64,000 nt of DNA from Bacillus thuringiensis (GTDB lineage Bacteria; Bacillota; Bacilli; Bacillales; Bacillaceae_G): contig NZ_CP012099.1 in the NCBI RefSeq assembly GCF_001182785.1, positions 2,602,501 to 2,666,500 on the forward strand. Direction: 5' to 3'. The translations under genes and the position numbers were made by a program. Below, piece after piece: positions 54,108 to 62,881 of this stretch. The notes under the pieces were generated by a model. The model was given only the letters and a program-made list of their open reading frames with translations, had not been told where the DNA came from and made no database searches. The first letter of the stretch is position 1. Each line of letters opens with the position of its first letter.

Positions 54108-54138
54108 ACGAACAGTGTTCGTAAAGTACAGCGTTCGT
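54108..54138. promoter_or_regulatory. Likely TetR operators of the TetX-like operon
   Basis: ACGAACAGTGTTCGT at 54108-54122 is a perfect palindrome (7 bp arms, one central base). A second copy at 54124-54138 matches at 12 of 15 positions, centres 16 bp apart. They lie 48-80 bases before the TetX-like gene, where a repressor would block its promoter. Confidence 0.75.
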
Positions 54139-54176
54139 TATTCTCCCAAGGAAATTATGGTAACGGCTCCAATAAG

Positions 54177-54213
54177 AAAAACATGCTACAAATTAGTAAT
54201 AGCATGTTTTTTG
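54177..54213 (-). terminator. Terminator of the EamA transporter gene
   Basis: AAAAACATGCTA (54177-54188) pairs with TAGCATGTTTTT (54200-54211). Confidence 0.8.
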
Positions 54214-54259
54214 TATCATCTATTTATTTAAGTTCTCAAAACACTTCAGTCGTTTCTAT

Positions 54260-55177
54260 TTAAAGCTCCTTCTTTAATAGCTTCCCTTGCTTAAAATAAG
54301 CTCCAATTGTTGTACGGTTTGCTAAAAATACACCTATCAAAATGAAACAAGCCCCCATTCCCATTGTAGGATTTAAGGGTTCTCCTAATACGATATACCC
54401 TACGATAATTGCTATTAATGGTGATACATATAACCACGTCGATGGAAATACTGGGTTTGTCTTTGATAAGAGCCAGTAATATAATCCGTGTCCACCGATC
54501 GATCCGATAAATATGAGATATAAAATAGGCCATTGTACACTCCATGAAGTTAATACAGTTACATTTGGTTGTTCTACAATAATAGATGCGATTAGTAGTA
54601 AAATCCCTCCATAAAACATTTGAATTCCGTTTATAAGAAATGGTGATACATTTGATAAATCTGAAAGTATTTCTTTCGAACGAATAGAGCCTATTCCGTA
54701 AAATAACTCTCCTATAACTAAAACAATACAAGCAATACTCCATATGAAACTTACTTGTTGATGCATTCCTGGTAAAGAAACAAATATAACACCTATTAGT
54801 GCAATAACTAAAGCAACGAGTTGTTCCTTTTGTAATTTCTCCCTATTCCTCTTTGCTTGTATTAATAAAATCATCATTGGTCCCGTAGCAGACAGAACAG
54901 CAGCTAATCCCGAAGAAATATATTGTTCTGACCAATATAAACTTGCGAATGTCATAAATGTTAAACAAAATCCAGCATACATAATGCGTTTTGAAAATAT
55001 ATGTGGCATAATTTCTTTTCGCTTTAATTTAAAAATAATCATAAGGATTATACCCGCTAAAAAGAAGCGAATTCCTGCTGAAAACAACGGTGGCGCCCCT
55101 GCTTCAATTCCAATTTTTATCGTTAAAAATGTTGTCCCGAAAATAATACATACTAAAATGTAATTAAAAATGACCAT
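54260..55177 (-). CDS. EamA-family (DMT) transporter
   Basis: A 305-residue membrane protein with ten helices in two EamA repeats (about residues 3-130 and 145-290). Typical phrases are FGTTFLTIKIGIEAGAPPLFSAGIRF at the start and the second-repeat ending SPLIAIIVGYIVLGEPLNP. Members export amino acids, nucleosides or other metabolites. AAGGAGG precedes the ATG. It is transcribed away from the MocR-type regulator at 55326; such a divergent pair is the usual layout when the regulator controls the exporter. Confidence 0.9.
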   Translation of the reverse strand: MVIFNYILVCIIFGTTFLTIKIGIEAGAPPLFSAGIRFFLAGIILMIIFKLKRKEIMPHIFSKRIMYAGFCLTFMTFASLYWSEQYISSGLAAVLSATGPMMILLIQAKRNREKLQKEQLVALVIALIGVIFVSLPGMHQQVSFIWSIACIVLVIGELFYGIGSIRSKEILSDLSNVSPFLINGIQMFYGGILLLIASIIVEQPNVTVLTSWSVQWPILYLIFIGSIGGHGLYYWLLSKTNPVFPSTWLYVSPLIAIIVGYIVLGEPLNPTMGMGACFILIGVFLANRTTIGAYFKQGKLLKKEL

Positions 55178-55224
55178 TTTTCTTCCTCCTTTTTACTCTT
55201 AAAATGAGTATAGAGGGTATGGTG

Positions 55225-55253
55225 TATAACAGTGTATCGGTACATATAACAGT
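55225..55253. promoter_or_regulatory. Direct repeat, likely MocR operator
   Basis: TATAACAGT occurs at 55225-55233 and again at 55245-55253, same orientation, 20 bp apart (two helical turns). It lies between the divergent EamA and MocR genes. MocR regulators such as GabR bind directly repeated sites. Confidence 0.6.
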
Positions 55254-55325
55254 TACTTCAAGTTGTAGTTGATTCCCTATATATTTTTCGCTTTAATTAA
55301 ATTAAAAAGAAAAATAGGTGAACCT

Positions 55326-56759
55326 ATGAAGATTGTATTGCGTAAAGAATCAAACATACCGTATTACAAGCAAATATATATGCAAATTGTTGAAAGAGTA
55401 CAAAGTGGTATGCTTTCACATGGTGAATCCCTTCCTTCTTTACGTTGTATGGCCACAGATTTACAAATCAATGTATTAACTGTTCGTAAAGCTTATAAAC
55501 AGTTAGAAACGAAAGGATATATACGCATCGAACAAGGAAAATGTGCTTACATATATAAACGTGTAAAGAAAGATTTCAAACCGATACCGTATAAATGGCA
55601 ACAATCAAAATCTATTAATGTTATGCGTTCTCAATATGTAATGAATAAACACCGTAAATATTATGATTTTTCACAAGCCATTCTGTATCCCCGTCTGTTA
55701 CCAAATCCATTTTTGGCAGACGAAATGCATAAATTGCTGGATAAAAATCCGATGTTGTTAGCAACTTACGGGCCCGTTCAAGGCGATTATGAGCTGCGAG
55801 TTGAAATAGCAAATTACTTAAATGAACACCAGAAATTAGTGACGGACCCATCTCAATTATTAATTACAAGCGGAGCACAACAAGGAATTGATTTAATTGC
55901 TCAAACATTATTAAAACCTGGAGATACTGTATTAGTAGAAAGTCCATGTTACAGTGCCGCGCTTGATATTTTCATCAATAAAGGTGTTCAAATCATTCCC
56001 GTTCCTCTTGATAATAATGGAGTTCGCTCCGACTTAATTGATGATATTTGTCAAAGTAAAAATCCCGTTTTATTGTATACGAATCCCACCTTCCAGAATC
56101 CGACAGGTACAGTAATGAGTAAAGAACGAAGAATGGAACTTATAGAACTAGCGGAGCTATATCAATTTTTTATTATTGAAGATGATTCTTTCGGAGAAAT
56201 ATATTTTGAGGATGCTATAGTCCCGCCCCCAATCAAAAGTTTTGATAAAGATGGCCACGTAATATATATAAAAGGATTTAGTAAAACGTTAGCACCAGGA
56301 CTGCGTATCGCAGCACTTATTGCCGATGGCCCTATTTTTGAATGGCTATATGCAGTGAAAGGTTCAATGGATATCGGTAGTCCTTTATTAACACAAAAGG
56401 CACTTCTACCGTTTTTACGTGCGGAACGTATGAAAAATCATTTAGAAAAATTACGAACAGCTTTACAAATGAGACGTGATTTAACAATTGATATATTATC
56501 GCCATTAAAAGAACTAAACTTTGAAATCCCAAATGGCGGTTTTAATTTATGGGTGACACTGCCTGATTCGATAGATCCCTTTACCTTATTACAAAAAGCA
56601 AATGAAGTAGATGTCTCTTTTTTACCAGGAACAGCTTGTCTATTAAATTACGAAACAAATGATAACCAATTAAGAATTAGCTATTCAATGTTAAACGAGA
56701 AAGATATGGCGATTGGATTAGAGAAATTACATGATACAATACGAAACAGTATAGGTTAG
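55326..56759 (+). CDS. MocR-family regulator (GntR domain fused to aminotransferase)
   Basis: A 477-residue fusion. Residues 1-75 form a GntR winged helix (PYYKQIYMQIVERVQSGMLSHGESLPSLR). A linker follows to about 110, then a fold-type I aminotransferase with the PLP lysine at Lys320 (IKGFSKTLAPG), the LTNPTFQNPTG-like motif and EDDSFGEIYF. MocR proteins use PLP as ligand to sense vitamins or amino compounds. AGGTGAACCT precedes the ATG at 55326; the frame opens at 55269 without a site. It probably controls the divergent EamA exporter and itself. Confidence 0.92.
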   Translation: MKIVLRKESNIPYYKQIYMQIVERVQSGMLSHGESLPSLRCMATDLQINVLTVRKAYKQLETKGYIRIEQGKCAYIYKRVKKDFKPIPYKWQQSKSINVMRSQYVMNKHRKYYDFSQAILYPRLLPNPFLADEMHKLLDKNPMLLATYGPVQGDYELRVEIANYLNEHQKLVTDPSQLLITSGAQQGIDLIAQTLLKPGDTVLVESPCYSAALDIFINKGVQIIPVPLDNNGVRSDLIDDICQSKNPVLLYTNPTFQNPTGTVMSKERRMELIELAELYQFFIIEDDSFGEIYFEDAIVPPPIKSFDKDGHVIYIKGFSKTLAPGLRIAALIADGPIFEWLYAVKGSMDIGSPLLTQKALLPFLRAERMKNHLEKLRTALQMRRDLTIDILSPLKELNFEIPNGGFNLWVTLPDSIDPFTLLQKANEVDVSFLPGTACLLNYETNDNQLRISYSMLNEKDMAIGLEKLHDTIRNSIG

Positions 56760-56777
56760 AAGTACTATCACAATGGC

Positions 56778-56842
56778 CAACAATAAATAATATCCAAAAA
56801 TGAAAATGTGTAGTATGGGATATTATTTATTGTTGAGCTTTT
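56778..56842. terminator. Long perfect terminator hairpin
   Basis: An 18-base arm (56778-56795) is exactly complementary to 56818-56835 and is followed by AGCTTTTTC. It serves the MocR gene and perhaps the convergent oxidoreductase gene. Confidence 0.8.
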
Positions 56843-56886
56843 TCGTTATTCAAATCTAGTTACTCTATAAGCTGTAATCTTCATTA

Positions 56887-57813
56887 TCATTCCACTTTAA
56901 CTACAATCTTTCCTCTAACATGTTGTCCTTCACTCAAAATATGAGCTTCTCGAACTCCTGCTTCATTAAATGGCACCACTTTACTTATGATTGGTTTGAT
57001 TTTTCCGTTTACAATTAAAGCTGATAATTCTTCTAATTGTTTTCCATTTGGTTTTAGCCATAAAAATCCTGATTTTATTCCTTCTACTTTTTGTAGTGGT
57101 TCATGAACAATGGAAACTAGAACACCACCAGGTTTAATAATTCGAAAACTTTTTTCTTGCACTTCGCCACCTATTGTATCTAACACAATATCAAAATCTG
57201 ATACTAGTTCTTCAAATTTATCTTTTTTATAATCAATAACGAGATCCGCTCCTAAAGACTGTAAAAATTCTTTATTTTTACTACTAGCAGTCGTTGCAAC
57301 AAAAGCTCCAAATGATTTTGCGATTTGGATTGCCAAACTTCCAACGCCACCAGCTCCAGCATGAATGAATACACGGTCATTTTCTTTTATTTTTGCGTAA
57401 TCTACAAGACTTTGCCACGCTGTAAGTCCTGCAAGAGGAATAGAAGCTGCTTCTTCGTAACTAATATTATTAGGCATATGTGATACTAAATCTAATTGTA
57501 CTGCAATGAATTCAGCATAAGAGCCGCTTCCTATATTTTCAGGTTTCGTAAACACTTTATCTCCTATATTGAAACACTCTACATCTTCTCCAACTTCTTC
57601 AATAACTCCAGCTACATCTAATCCTAAAGTGATTGGAAATGAAAAGCGTAACTGTTCTTGTAAGTCACCTTTTCTTATTTTCCAATCAACTGGATTAACA
57701 GATGTTGCATGAATACGTATTAATACCTCATTATTCTTAACAACCGGTTTTAAAACTTGTCTTTCTTTTAATTCTTCAACACTGCCATATCGATCAATAA
57801 CAATTGCTTTCAT
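56887..57813 (-). CDS. Zinc-less NADP-dependent oxidoreductase (quinone oxidoreductase-like, MDR)
   Basis: A 308-residue medium-chain dehydrogenase. The catalytic part has HATSVNPVDWKIRKGDL and LGLDVAGVIEEVG; the nucleotide part has the motif IHAGAGGVGSLAIQIAKSFGA (about residues 148-168). Zinc ligands are absent, so it belongs with quinone oxidoreductases and enoyl reductases that use NADPH. The electron acceptor is unknown. AAGGAGGAGAGG precedes the ATG. It is divergent from the alpha/beta hydrolase at 58009. Confidence 0.9.
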   Translation of the reverse strand: MKAIVIDRYGSVEELKERQVLKPVVKNNEVLIRIHATSVNPVDWKIRKGDLQEQLRFSFPITLGLDVAGVIEEVGEDVECFNIGDKVFTKPENIGSGSYAEFIAVQLDLVSHMPNNISYEEAASIPLAGLTAWQSLVDYAKIKENDRVFIHAGAGGVGSLAIQIAKSFGAFVATTASSKNKEFLQSLGADLVIDYKKDKFEELVSDFDIVLDTIGGEVQEKSFRIIKPGGVLVSIVHEPLQKVEGIKSGFLWLKPNGKQLEELSALIVNGKIKPIISKVVPFNEAGVREAHILSEGQHVRGKIVVKVE

Positions 57814-58008
57814 TTCCTCTCCTCCTTGCTGTTTATTTTAATAACATACAATTATTTCTCAAAATTTTTTGCCTTGAATTACCATATACTTATTTTTGGG
57901 GGTAATTATGCATGAATCGTTGTGAATTCCAAAATGAATCTTACACACACCTTAGAATCATTCAAAATTGTATTTTTAATTAAATTCAAAAGAAATGGAG
58001 TGAACTCT

Positions 58009-58863
58009 ATGAGTGAAAAGATATTTAAAATAAACGGTATTGATATATGTACAGAAAGCTTCGGTAACTCTAATGATCCCGCTATTTTATTAATTATGGG
58101 AGCTACTTGTTCAATGATATATTGGGATGAAGAATTTTGTGAACAGTTGGCGAACACAGGGAAATTTGTTATTCGCTTTGATAACCGTGATGTTGGACGC
58201 TCTGTTACATATGAACCTGGCACTTCAAATTATTCAGTAACAGATATGGCTGAAGATGCAATCGGGGTATTAGACGCTTATCATATTGATAAAGTCCATC
58301 TTTTTGGTATGTCATTAGGTGGTATGATTGCTCAAATTGCAGCTGTAAAATATCCTGATAGAATTTTGACGCTAACTTTACTAGCGACTAGTGTAATAGG
58401 ATCTGATGACAATACTCGCGATTTACCCCCAATGGATGAAAGGATTTTAACACATCATGTAAATGGCACAAGTATAGATTGGACAAATAAAAATGATGTG
58501 GCAGAGTATTTAGTTTCAGGATCTCGTCTATTATGTGGATCAGAACGAATATTTGATGAAAATAGAGTTTATACACAAGTAAAACAAGAAATAGAACGCG
58601 CAAACAATTTATTAAGTATGTTTAATCACGCTTTACTTCAAGGTGATGATGCATATGAAGGTGTACTTCACTCCATACAAGCACCAACATTGGTTATTCA
58701 CGGAACAGACGATACAGCACTCCCACTTGAACATGGCCTCGCACTAATTGATGAAATTCCAAACTCAGTACTATTAACTCTTAAAGGGGCAGGTCATGAA
58801 AATCATCCAAATGATTGGGAAAGCATAATTACTGCCGTTTCTAAACATACATCTGAAATTTAG
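58009..58863 (+). CDS. Alpha/beta hydrolase
   Basis: A 284-residue hydrolase with the nucleophile elbow LFGMSLGGM (Ser about 107), the acidic residue in HGTDDTALP and the His in GAGHENHP. The early phrase LLIMGATCSMIYWDEEF and FDNRDVGRS are typical of the aclacinomycin methylesterase/RdmC-like group that acts on esters of polyketides and similar compounds. The real substrate is unknown. GGAG 8 bases before the ATG at 58009 fixes the start; the frame opens at 57922 without a site. A terminator follows at 58883. Confidence 0.88.
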   Translation: MSEKIFKINGIDICTESFGNSNDPAILLIMGATCSMIYWDEEFCEQLANTGKFVIRFDNRDVGRSVTYEPGTSNYSVTDMAEDAIGVLDAYHIDKVHLFGMSLGGMIAQIAAVKYPDRILTLTLLATSVIGSDDNTRDLPPMDERILTHHVNGTSIDWTNKNDVAEYLVSGSRLLCGSERIFDENRVYTQVKQEIERANNLLSMFNHALLQGDDAYEGVLHSIQAPTLVIHGTDDTALPLEHGLALIDEIPNSVLLTLKGAGHENHPNDWESIITAVSKHTSEI

Positions 58864-58882
58864 ACAAACAAATAATTAACAG

Positions 58883-58912
58883 AAGGGGCACAAATTGTAT
58901 TGTGCCCCTTCC
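58883..58912 (+). terminator. Terminator of the alpha/beta hydrolase gene
   Basis: AAGGGGCACA pairs with TGTGCCCCTT around a short loop. Confidence 0.7.
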
Positions 58913-58926
58913 ATTTACAAACAAAA

Positions 58927-58960
58927 CCCCATCACTGTATTCGTATGTATAGTGATGGGG
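58927..58960 (-). terminator. Terminator of the ParM/ParR-like operon
   Basis: CCCCATCACT pairs exactly with AGTGATGGGG. AAAA before it gives TTTTGTTT on the minus strand. Confidence 0.8.
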
Positions 58961-58981
58961 ACTTCTTATATTTTTCTATGT

Positions 58982-59317
58982 TTAAAAAAATGGACAATCT
59001 AATTGATCAACAGATTCCCATAATTTTTTTTTTGCATTTTCGGTGGATGTATTTGCTTCTAGTGTCATGTTTTTAAAAGGGTTTACTTCGACTTTTAATA
59101 AGGATGAAGGCTCCACATATAATGAGAAAACATGGCTGCTTGGTAAAGCTTTTGAAACGTCAATATCTCCTACTTGTTTAAATAGTTGCTGCGCAGCAAA
59201 AAAGAAGAAATTAGTTGGATTTGATTGTTTATTCAGCCACGCAAGCATTTCAGGTGATACCGATTTATGAATATTGATTTTTACTCGATCACCACGTTTA
59301 TATCGCCTAGATCGCAT
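58982..59317 (-). CDS. Small ParR-like partner of the actin-like protein
   Basis: A 111-residue basic-then-acidic protein. The N-terminal part has a short strand (RVKINIHKS, residues about 11-19) followed by two helices (SPEMLAWLNKQ and NFFFFAAQQLFKQVG); strand-helix-helix is the ribbon-helix-helix pattern of ParR proteins. The C-terminal half looks flexible and acidic, the region that in ParR caps the filament. GGTGGAAG lies 4-5 bases before the ATG. It starts 11 bases after the ParM-like gene, so they are co-transcribed and probably work together. The identification rests on position and fold pattern, not on a clear sequence family. Confidence 0.6.
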   Translation of the reverse strand: MRSRRYKRGDRVKINIHKSVSPEMLAWLNKQSNPTNFFFFAAQQLFKQVGDIDVSKALPSSHVFSLYVEPSSLLKVEVNPFKNMTLEANTSTENAKKKLWESVDQLDCPFF

Positions 59318-59328
59318 ACTTCCACCAA

Positions 59329-60498
59329 CTAACTTATCGTTAAGTTTGTAAATCCTAACTCTTTTTGCTTATGCTCTCTATATTTTGGCGAACAAGTATA
59401 AACTAATAATCCTCGTGCATTTGTAAATAACGGATTATCTACAAAGATTACATTTTTGAGTCGTCCTTTTTGCTTTAAAATCATTTTTAAACTGTTTTTA
59501 ATAATTACTGCGCCCCCGCCATAAATAAACACGTATGGATCGTCTTTCATATCATCGATTTTATTTATAATATCTGTTGCAACACGCGCTGCTAAACCTA
59601 ATAGTGCCGGCTGTGATTCCTCAACTAATAAGATATTTCTCGGATGCTTATCATTTAAATAAATTTGATTGAACTCTGTAATGCTATCAATCGTCTTAGT
59701 TGGATACTTCCGGTTCCATCTCGTAATGATTTGTAGTAACGTTTCTTTTACACCATAAGATAAACCTTTACTTAGTTGCGGACGGAAATTTACCCCTAAT
59801 GAAACAACTTCTTCTGTCGTCCCTGCACCAATATCAAAAGAGAGTAGTGTTTTATCTACAAAATCAATTTCAGAAACTTGATTTTGCTCACATTCTATTT
59901 TATGTTTCACAACATTTCCTTCTTCATCATATACAATGCCCCACGTCCCAGAAGCGCCCTCAGGCAGGCATTTACAAAACTCAATTGAAACATTAATTGT
60001 CACATCGCGTCCGTTCGGATAATGGAAAATAACCTTATGATTTCCCATATAACGTTTTGCATTTTCAGCAGCTATTTCTTGTGTAATAAGCTGCATAGGA
60101 AGAGCGACAGATAAATCATAACGAATATTAATATGGCTAGAAGTTGGACTTTGACGCATAGCGCTTACCGCCAAACCTGATAGTATTGTAATAACCATTA
60201 ACTCATCCGTTGACTTATTCGATTTTTTCTCTACCTCAGTACCTTTTAATTGATCTTGAATGACTTTTTCTCCAACGATGTATCGTACATTATTTAGCAT
60301 TAACGATGGCGAACTTATAGTCACATCAATGTGGTTTTCTAATTCTGATAATGAAACATCTACCTCATCTAAGAGTCCTGTCGGCTCACCTATATATAAA
60401 GAATAAATACTCGGAATAAAAATAGGGTCTTGCCCTTTCACCATTAACTTCAAACCGTTGTTTCCTGCATCTGCACCAGCTTTTAAAAGTATAGACAT
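59329..60498 (-). CDS. ParM/StbA-family actin-like protein
   Basis: A 389-residue actin-fold ATPase. The phosphate-1 motif is GADAGNNGLKL (residues about 8-18), phosphate-2 is LSFDIGAGTTEEV (about 213-225) and the adenosine motif is VFIYGGGAVII near 320. The order is that of the Alp/ParM proteins, which form filaments that push plasmid copies apart. AGGGGG lies 7 bases before the ATG. Here the gene lies among ordinary chromosomal genes with no replication protein, so the filament may move a chromosomal locus or an integrated element, or do something else. Inverted repeats upstream could be its centromere-like sites. Confidence 0.85.
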   Translation of the reverse strand: MSILLKAGADAGNNGLKLMVKGQDPIFIPSIYSLYIGEPTGLLDEVDVSLSELENHIDVTISSPSLMLNNVRYIVGEKVIQDQLKGTEVEKKSNKSTDELMVITILSGLAVSAMRQSPTSSHINIRYDLSVALPMQLITQEIAAENAKRYMGNHKVIFHYPNGRDVTINVSIEFCKCLPEGASGTWGIVYDEEGNVVKHKIECEQNQVSEIDFVDKTLLSFDIGAGTTEEVVSLGVNFRPQLSKGLSYGVKETLLQIITRWNRKYPTKTIDSITEFNQIYLNDKHPRNILLVEESQPALLGLAARVATDIINKIDDMKDDPYVFIYGGGAVIIKNSLKMILKQKGRLKNVIFVDNPLFTNARGLLVYTCSPKYREHKQKELGFTNLTIS

Positions 60499-60555
60499 AA
60501 CTACCCCCTAAATTAATCTGACATCCCTTCCAAATATATGCGAGCCCATTCTTTT

Positions 60556-60626
60556 ACATTCAAATGTATTGTAATTTTTTACTTATCATAAAAACAAAAT
60601 ATTACACACTTACATATTGCATGTAA
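60556..60626. repeat. Inverted repeats upstream of the ParM-like gene
   Basis: ACATTCAAATGT (60556-60567) and TTACATATTGCATGTAA (60610-60626) are two palindromes sharing the TTACAT half, 54 bp apart, in front of the actin-like operon. They could be operators or centromere-like (parC) sites bound by the small partner. Confidence 0.45.
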
Positions 60627-60707
60627 AAAGTATTTGACATGATACTTCTACAATTTTATACTTATATTTGTAAAGAGTTTTTTACAATCGAGGGGGGCAA
60701 TTATTTA

Positions 60708-61112
60708 TTGAATACTAAAAAAACTATTTTTATAATCATTGTTTTAGCATTAATTGCAATACTAGTACATGGCACATATAAATACATCACTGAAGGTTCT
60801 ATTTTGGGAGGTACAATTTTTGCTATTTCGTTAATACTTAGTAACTTAATTAATCACATTACTTGGGGAGATCCCCACGGTGTATCAGAAGAAAGTCAAG
60901 ATGAGATGGGACAACAAATTACATATAAAAGCTTTAAAATTGCGTATTTTATGCTTGTAGTTGTAATGTTCCTTTTATTAATCTTCTCCGAAGGATTTTC
61001 TATGGGGGCTAATTTAGATGGCGTTAAAAACCTCCCTCTGTTCATCGCAATTTGCTCTTCATTCTTTATTTATCCTATTGTCGAACTCATAGTTGCAAAA
61101 CAATATAAGTAA
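60708..61112 (+). CDS. Four-helix membrane protein of unknown function
   Basis: A 134-residue protein with four hydrophobic segments (about 6-25, 33-53, 83-102 and 112-131) and a polar loop GDPHGVSEESQDEMGQQ. The acidic loop with DEMG is typical of small Bacillus membrane proteins whose genes are often next to small XRE regulators, but none is present here. A TTG start at 60708 is chosen because GAGGGGGG lies about 10 bases upstream; the frame is open to 60639. It ends in a perfect terminator that overlaps the stop codon. Confidence 0.6.
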   Translation: MNTKKTIFIIIVLALIAILVHGTYKYITEGSILGGTIFAISLILSNLINHITWGDPHGVSEESQDEMGQQITYKSFKIAYFMLVVVMFLLLIFSEGFSMGANLDGVKNLPLFIAICSSFFIYPIVELIVAKQYK

Positions 61113-61152
61113 AAAGATGAGGTTTTCTACATGTAGAAAACCTCATCTTTTT
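61111..61152. terminator. 42-bp perfect palindrome, bidirectional terminator
   Basis: The arms 61111-61131 and 61132-61152 are exact complements with A5/T5 ends. It overlaps the stop codon of the plus-strand gene and lies 4 bases from that of the minus-strand gene. Confidence 0.88.
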
Positions 61153-61156
61153 ATAT

Positions 61157-61693
61157 TTACATACTCTCTACAATTGCTTTTAATTTATTCACAGTACGCC
61201 AATTCCTAACTGTAGCTGGTGTATGTAATTTCTGAAACTGGTTCATTAATTTAGAATTTCGAATGCTATTTTTGAAAAACAAATAAGCAACCTTCTCATC
61301 TATATAGCAATCTTCAAGTTCACTTTTAAATGTAAGCAATTGACTACTTTCCTCTTCAGAAAGTACATTAGCTAAAAAAGCAACATGAACACTTTCTCCT
61401 TCTAACAATGAATGAACTTCATACGGACATTGTTTAATAATATTTATAAATTCACCATATGTTCTTAGCATGACTGGAACATCGAAATCAAATTCATTTT
61501 TTATTTCAGATTGTATTCGGTCCTTTAGAAAGTTTATATCTTCCTCAGATTCGAACACGATATTACCACTTTGTATATATGTTTTCACTTGTTTTAACCC
61601 TATTGATTCAAACACTCGTTTTAAATCAGCCATTTTGATTACTTTATGTCCACCGACATTGATTCCTCTTAGTAATGCAATATAAAGTGTCAT
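61157..61693 (-). CDS. DUF1697 family protein
   Basis: A 178-residue protein with the family opening YIALLRGINVGGHKVIKMADLKRVFESIGL and the strand TYIQSGNIVFES, followed by the HVAFL strand and a basic end RNWRTVNKL. These are the hallmarks of DUF1697. The fold is a ferredoxin-like duplication; the function is unknown. GGGGGAATAAT precedes the ATG at 61693; the longer frame to 61747 overlaps the upstream gene. It lies 28 bases after the transporter gene and is probably in one unit with it. Confidence 0.9.
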   Translation of the reverse strand: MTLYIALLRGINVGGHKVIKMADLKRVFESIGLKQVKTYIQSGNIVFESEEDINFLKDRIQSEIKNEFDFDVPVMLRTYGEFINIIKQCPYEVHSLLEGESVHVAFLANVLSEEESSQLLTFKSELEDCYIDEKVAYLFFKNSIRNSKLMNQFQKLHTPATVRNWRTVNKLKAIVESM

Positions 61694-61721
61694 ATTATTC
61701 CCCCACAATAAAATAAACTTA

Positions 61722-62777
61722 TCAATTGAATCGATTTTCCCACTCATATTTCTCGGATATTTGTTTTAATTCTTCTAACATATCATGAATAGATAATACC
61801 TCAAATAAAATAATAGACTCACTTGAAAAATGGTGATGATAATGATTTGGTTTATAATCTTTTAAATCATTTTTATAACTCCAAAATTGCTTGTCTAATT
61901 CAGCAATAAGTTTAAAATGTTCCTCATCAATTTCATTACAACGGTTTCTCAATATAGCAATTATAGAATGAATTGTTCGTTGTAATATTTCCCTTTCACT
62001 TTGTGACCAGTCACAAGTCTCAATTGACACTCGAGCTAAATTATCTATATGGTAAATGATTTGCTGTAATATATGAAGTTGGTTCTGCATGGTTAAAAAG
62101 CTTCTCATTTCCTTCATTGTATGTTGATGATATTTCCAATCTTTCTGCTCATATTGAACAAATTGTATCGCCTTATGCAATAATAAAGTCAATTTAGATA
62201 AATCCTGAGCAGTCTCCTTTTTCATACTTTTTTCTGCAACTAATGCAGCAGTCCATTCTTCCATAATATTTGCTGTTTTAGCAAATAGATCCTCTGTACA
62301 TCCAAAAATCGTTTTCGTGTAGTGTGGTGGGAAAATGAAAAAATTCACTAAAGTAGATACTATAATACCAGTAGATGTAGTAGCTAAACGAATTAAAAAT
62401 GCAGTGAAATAATGATCTGCCGTAATTGGAATCATAGCTACAGCAGTTAAAGTTGCGACTAATGTTCCCGCGTGTAACCTTAGTTTTTGACATGTAACGA
62501 TCGTAAACATTGCAGCTAATGCATAAGAAATTGCTTGGTGGCCTAGGAAAAATGTGAAAGTCATGGCATATGCCGATCCAATTGTTGAGGCCGGAAAGCG
62601 AATAAGTCCTTTTTTTATTGAGTCTGTTGCAGTTGGTTCAATTGTAACAATTGCTGTTATTACAGCAAAAATAGTTGGGATGTTGAAAAATTCACAAACT
62701 AACACTGTAAGAAAAACTGCAATCCCAGTTTTAATTACTCTTCCCCCAACGATATTCCATTTTCTATCTTGATTCAT
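61722..62777 (-). CDS. Aromatic acid exporter family protein (ArAE/FUSC-like)
   Basis: A 351-residue protein. Residues 1-160 hold about five to six membrane helices with phrases like [33 protein letters not shown], which is typical of the N-terminal domain of ArAE_1 proteins (YqjA/YgaE type). Residues 165-351 form a long helical cytoplasmic domain rich in Gln, His and Lys. Members may export aromatic carboxylates; the substrate here is unknown. AAGGAT precedes the ATG. The DUF1697 gene follows 28 bases downstream. Confidence 0.88.
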   Translation of the reverse strand: MNQDRKWNIVGGRVIKTGIAVFLTVLVCEFFNIPTIFAVITAIVTIEPTATDSIKKGLIRFPASTIGSAYAMTFTFFLGHQAISYALAAMFTIVTCQKLRLHAGTLVATLTAVAMIPITADHYFTAFLIRLATTSTGIIVSTLVNFFIFPPHYTKTIFGCTEDLFAKTANIMEEWTAALVAEKSMKKETAQDLSKLTLLLHKAIQFVQYEQKDWKYHQHTMKEMRSFLTMQNQLHILQQIIYHIDNLARVSIETCDWSQSEREILQRTIHSIIAILRNRCNEIDEEHFKLIAELDKQFWSYKNDLKDYKPNHYHHHFSSESIILFEVLSIHDMLEELKQISEKYEWENRFN

Positions 62778-62835
62778 TTTTTATATCCTTCATTTCTATT
62801 TCATTTTATATACATATATTATATATTGTTAAAAT

Positions 62836-62873
62836 AAAAAAACCTACTACATGAATATTCAAGAGTAAGTTTT
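62836..62873 (-). terminator. Terminator of the GNAT gene
   Basis: AAAAACCTAC and GTAAGTTTT pair (one G-U). The A run upstream gives T on the minus strand, 9 bases from the stop codon. Confidence 0.65.
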
Positions 62874-62881
62874 CTATCTCA

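Noticed and set aside
58982..60498. ParM-like gene as MreB or Hsp70/DnaK
   Set aside because: It is not beside mreC/mreD, lacks the DnaK length, and has the short ALP-type motif spacing with a small downstream partner.
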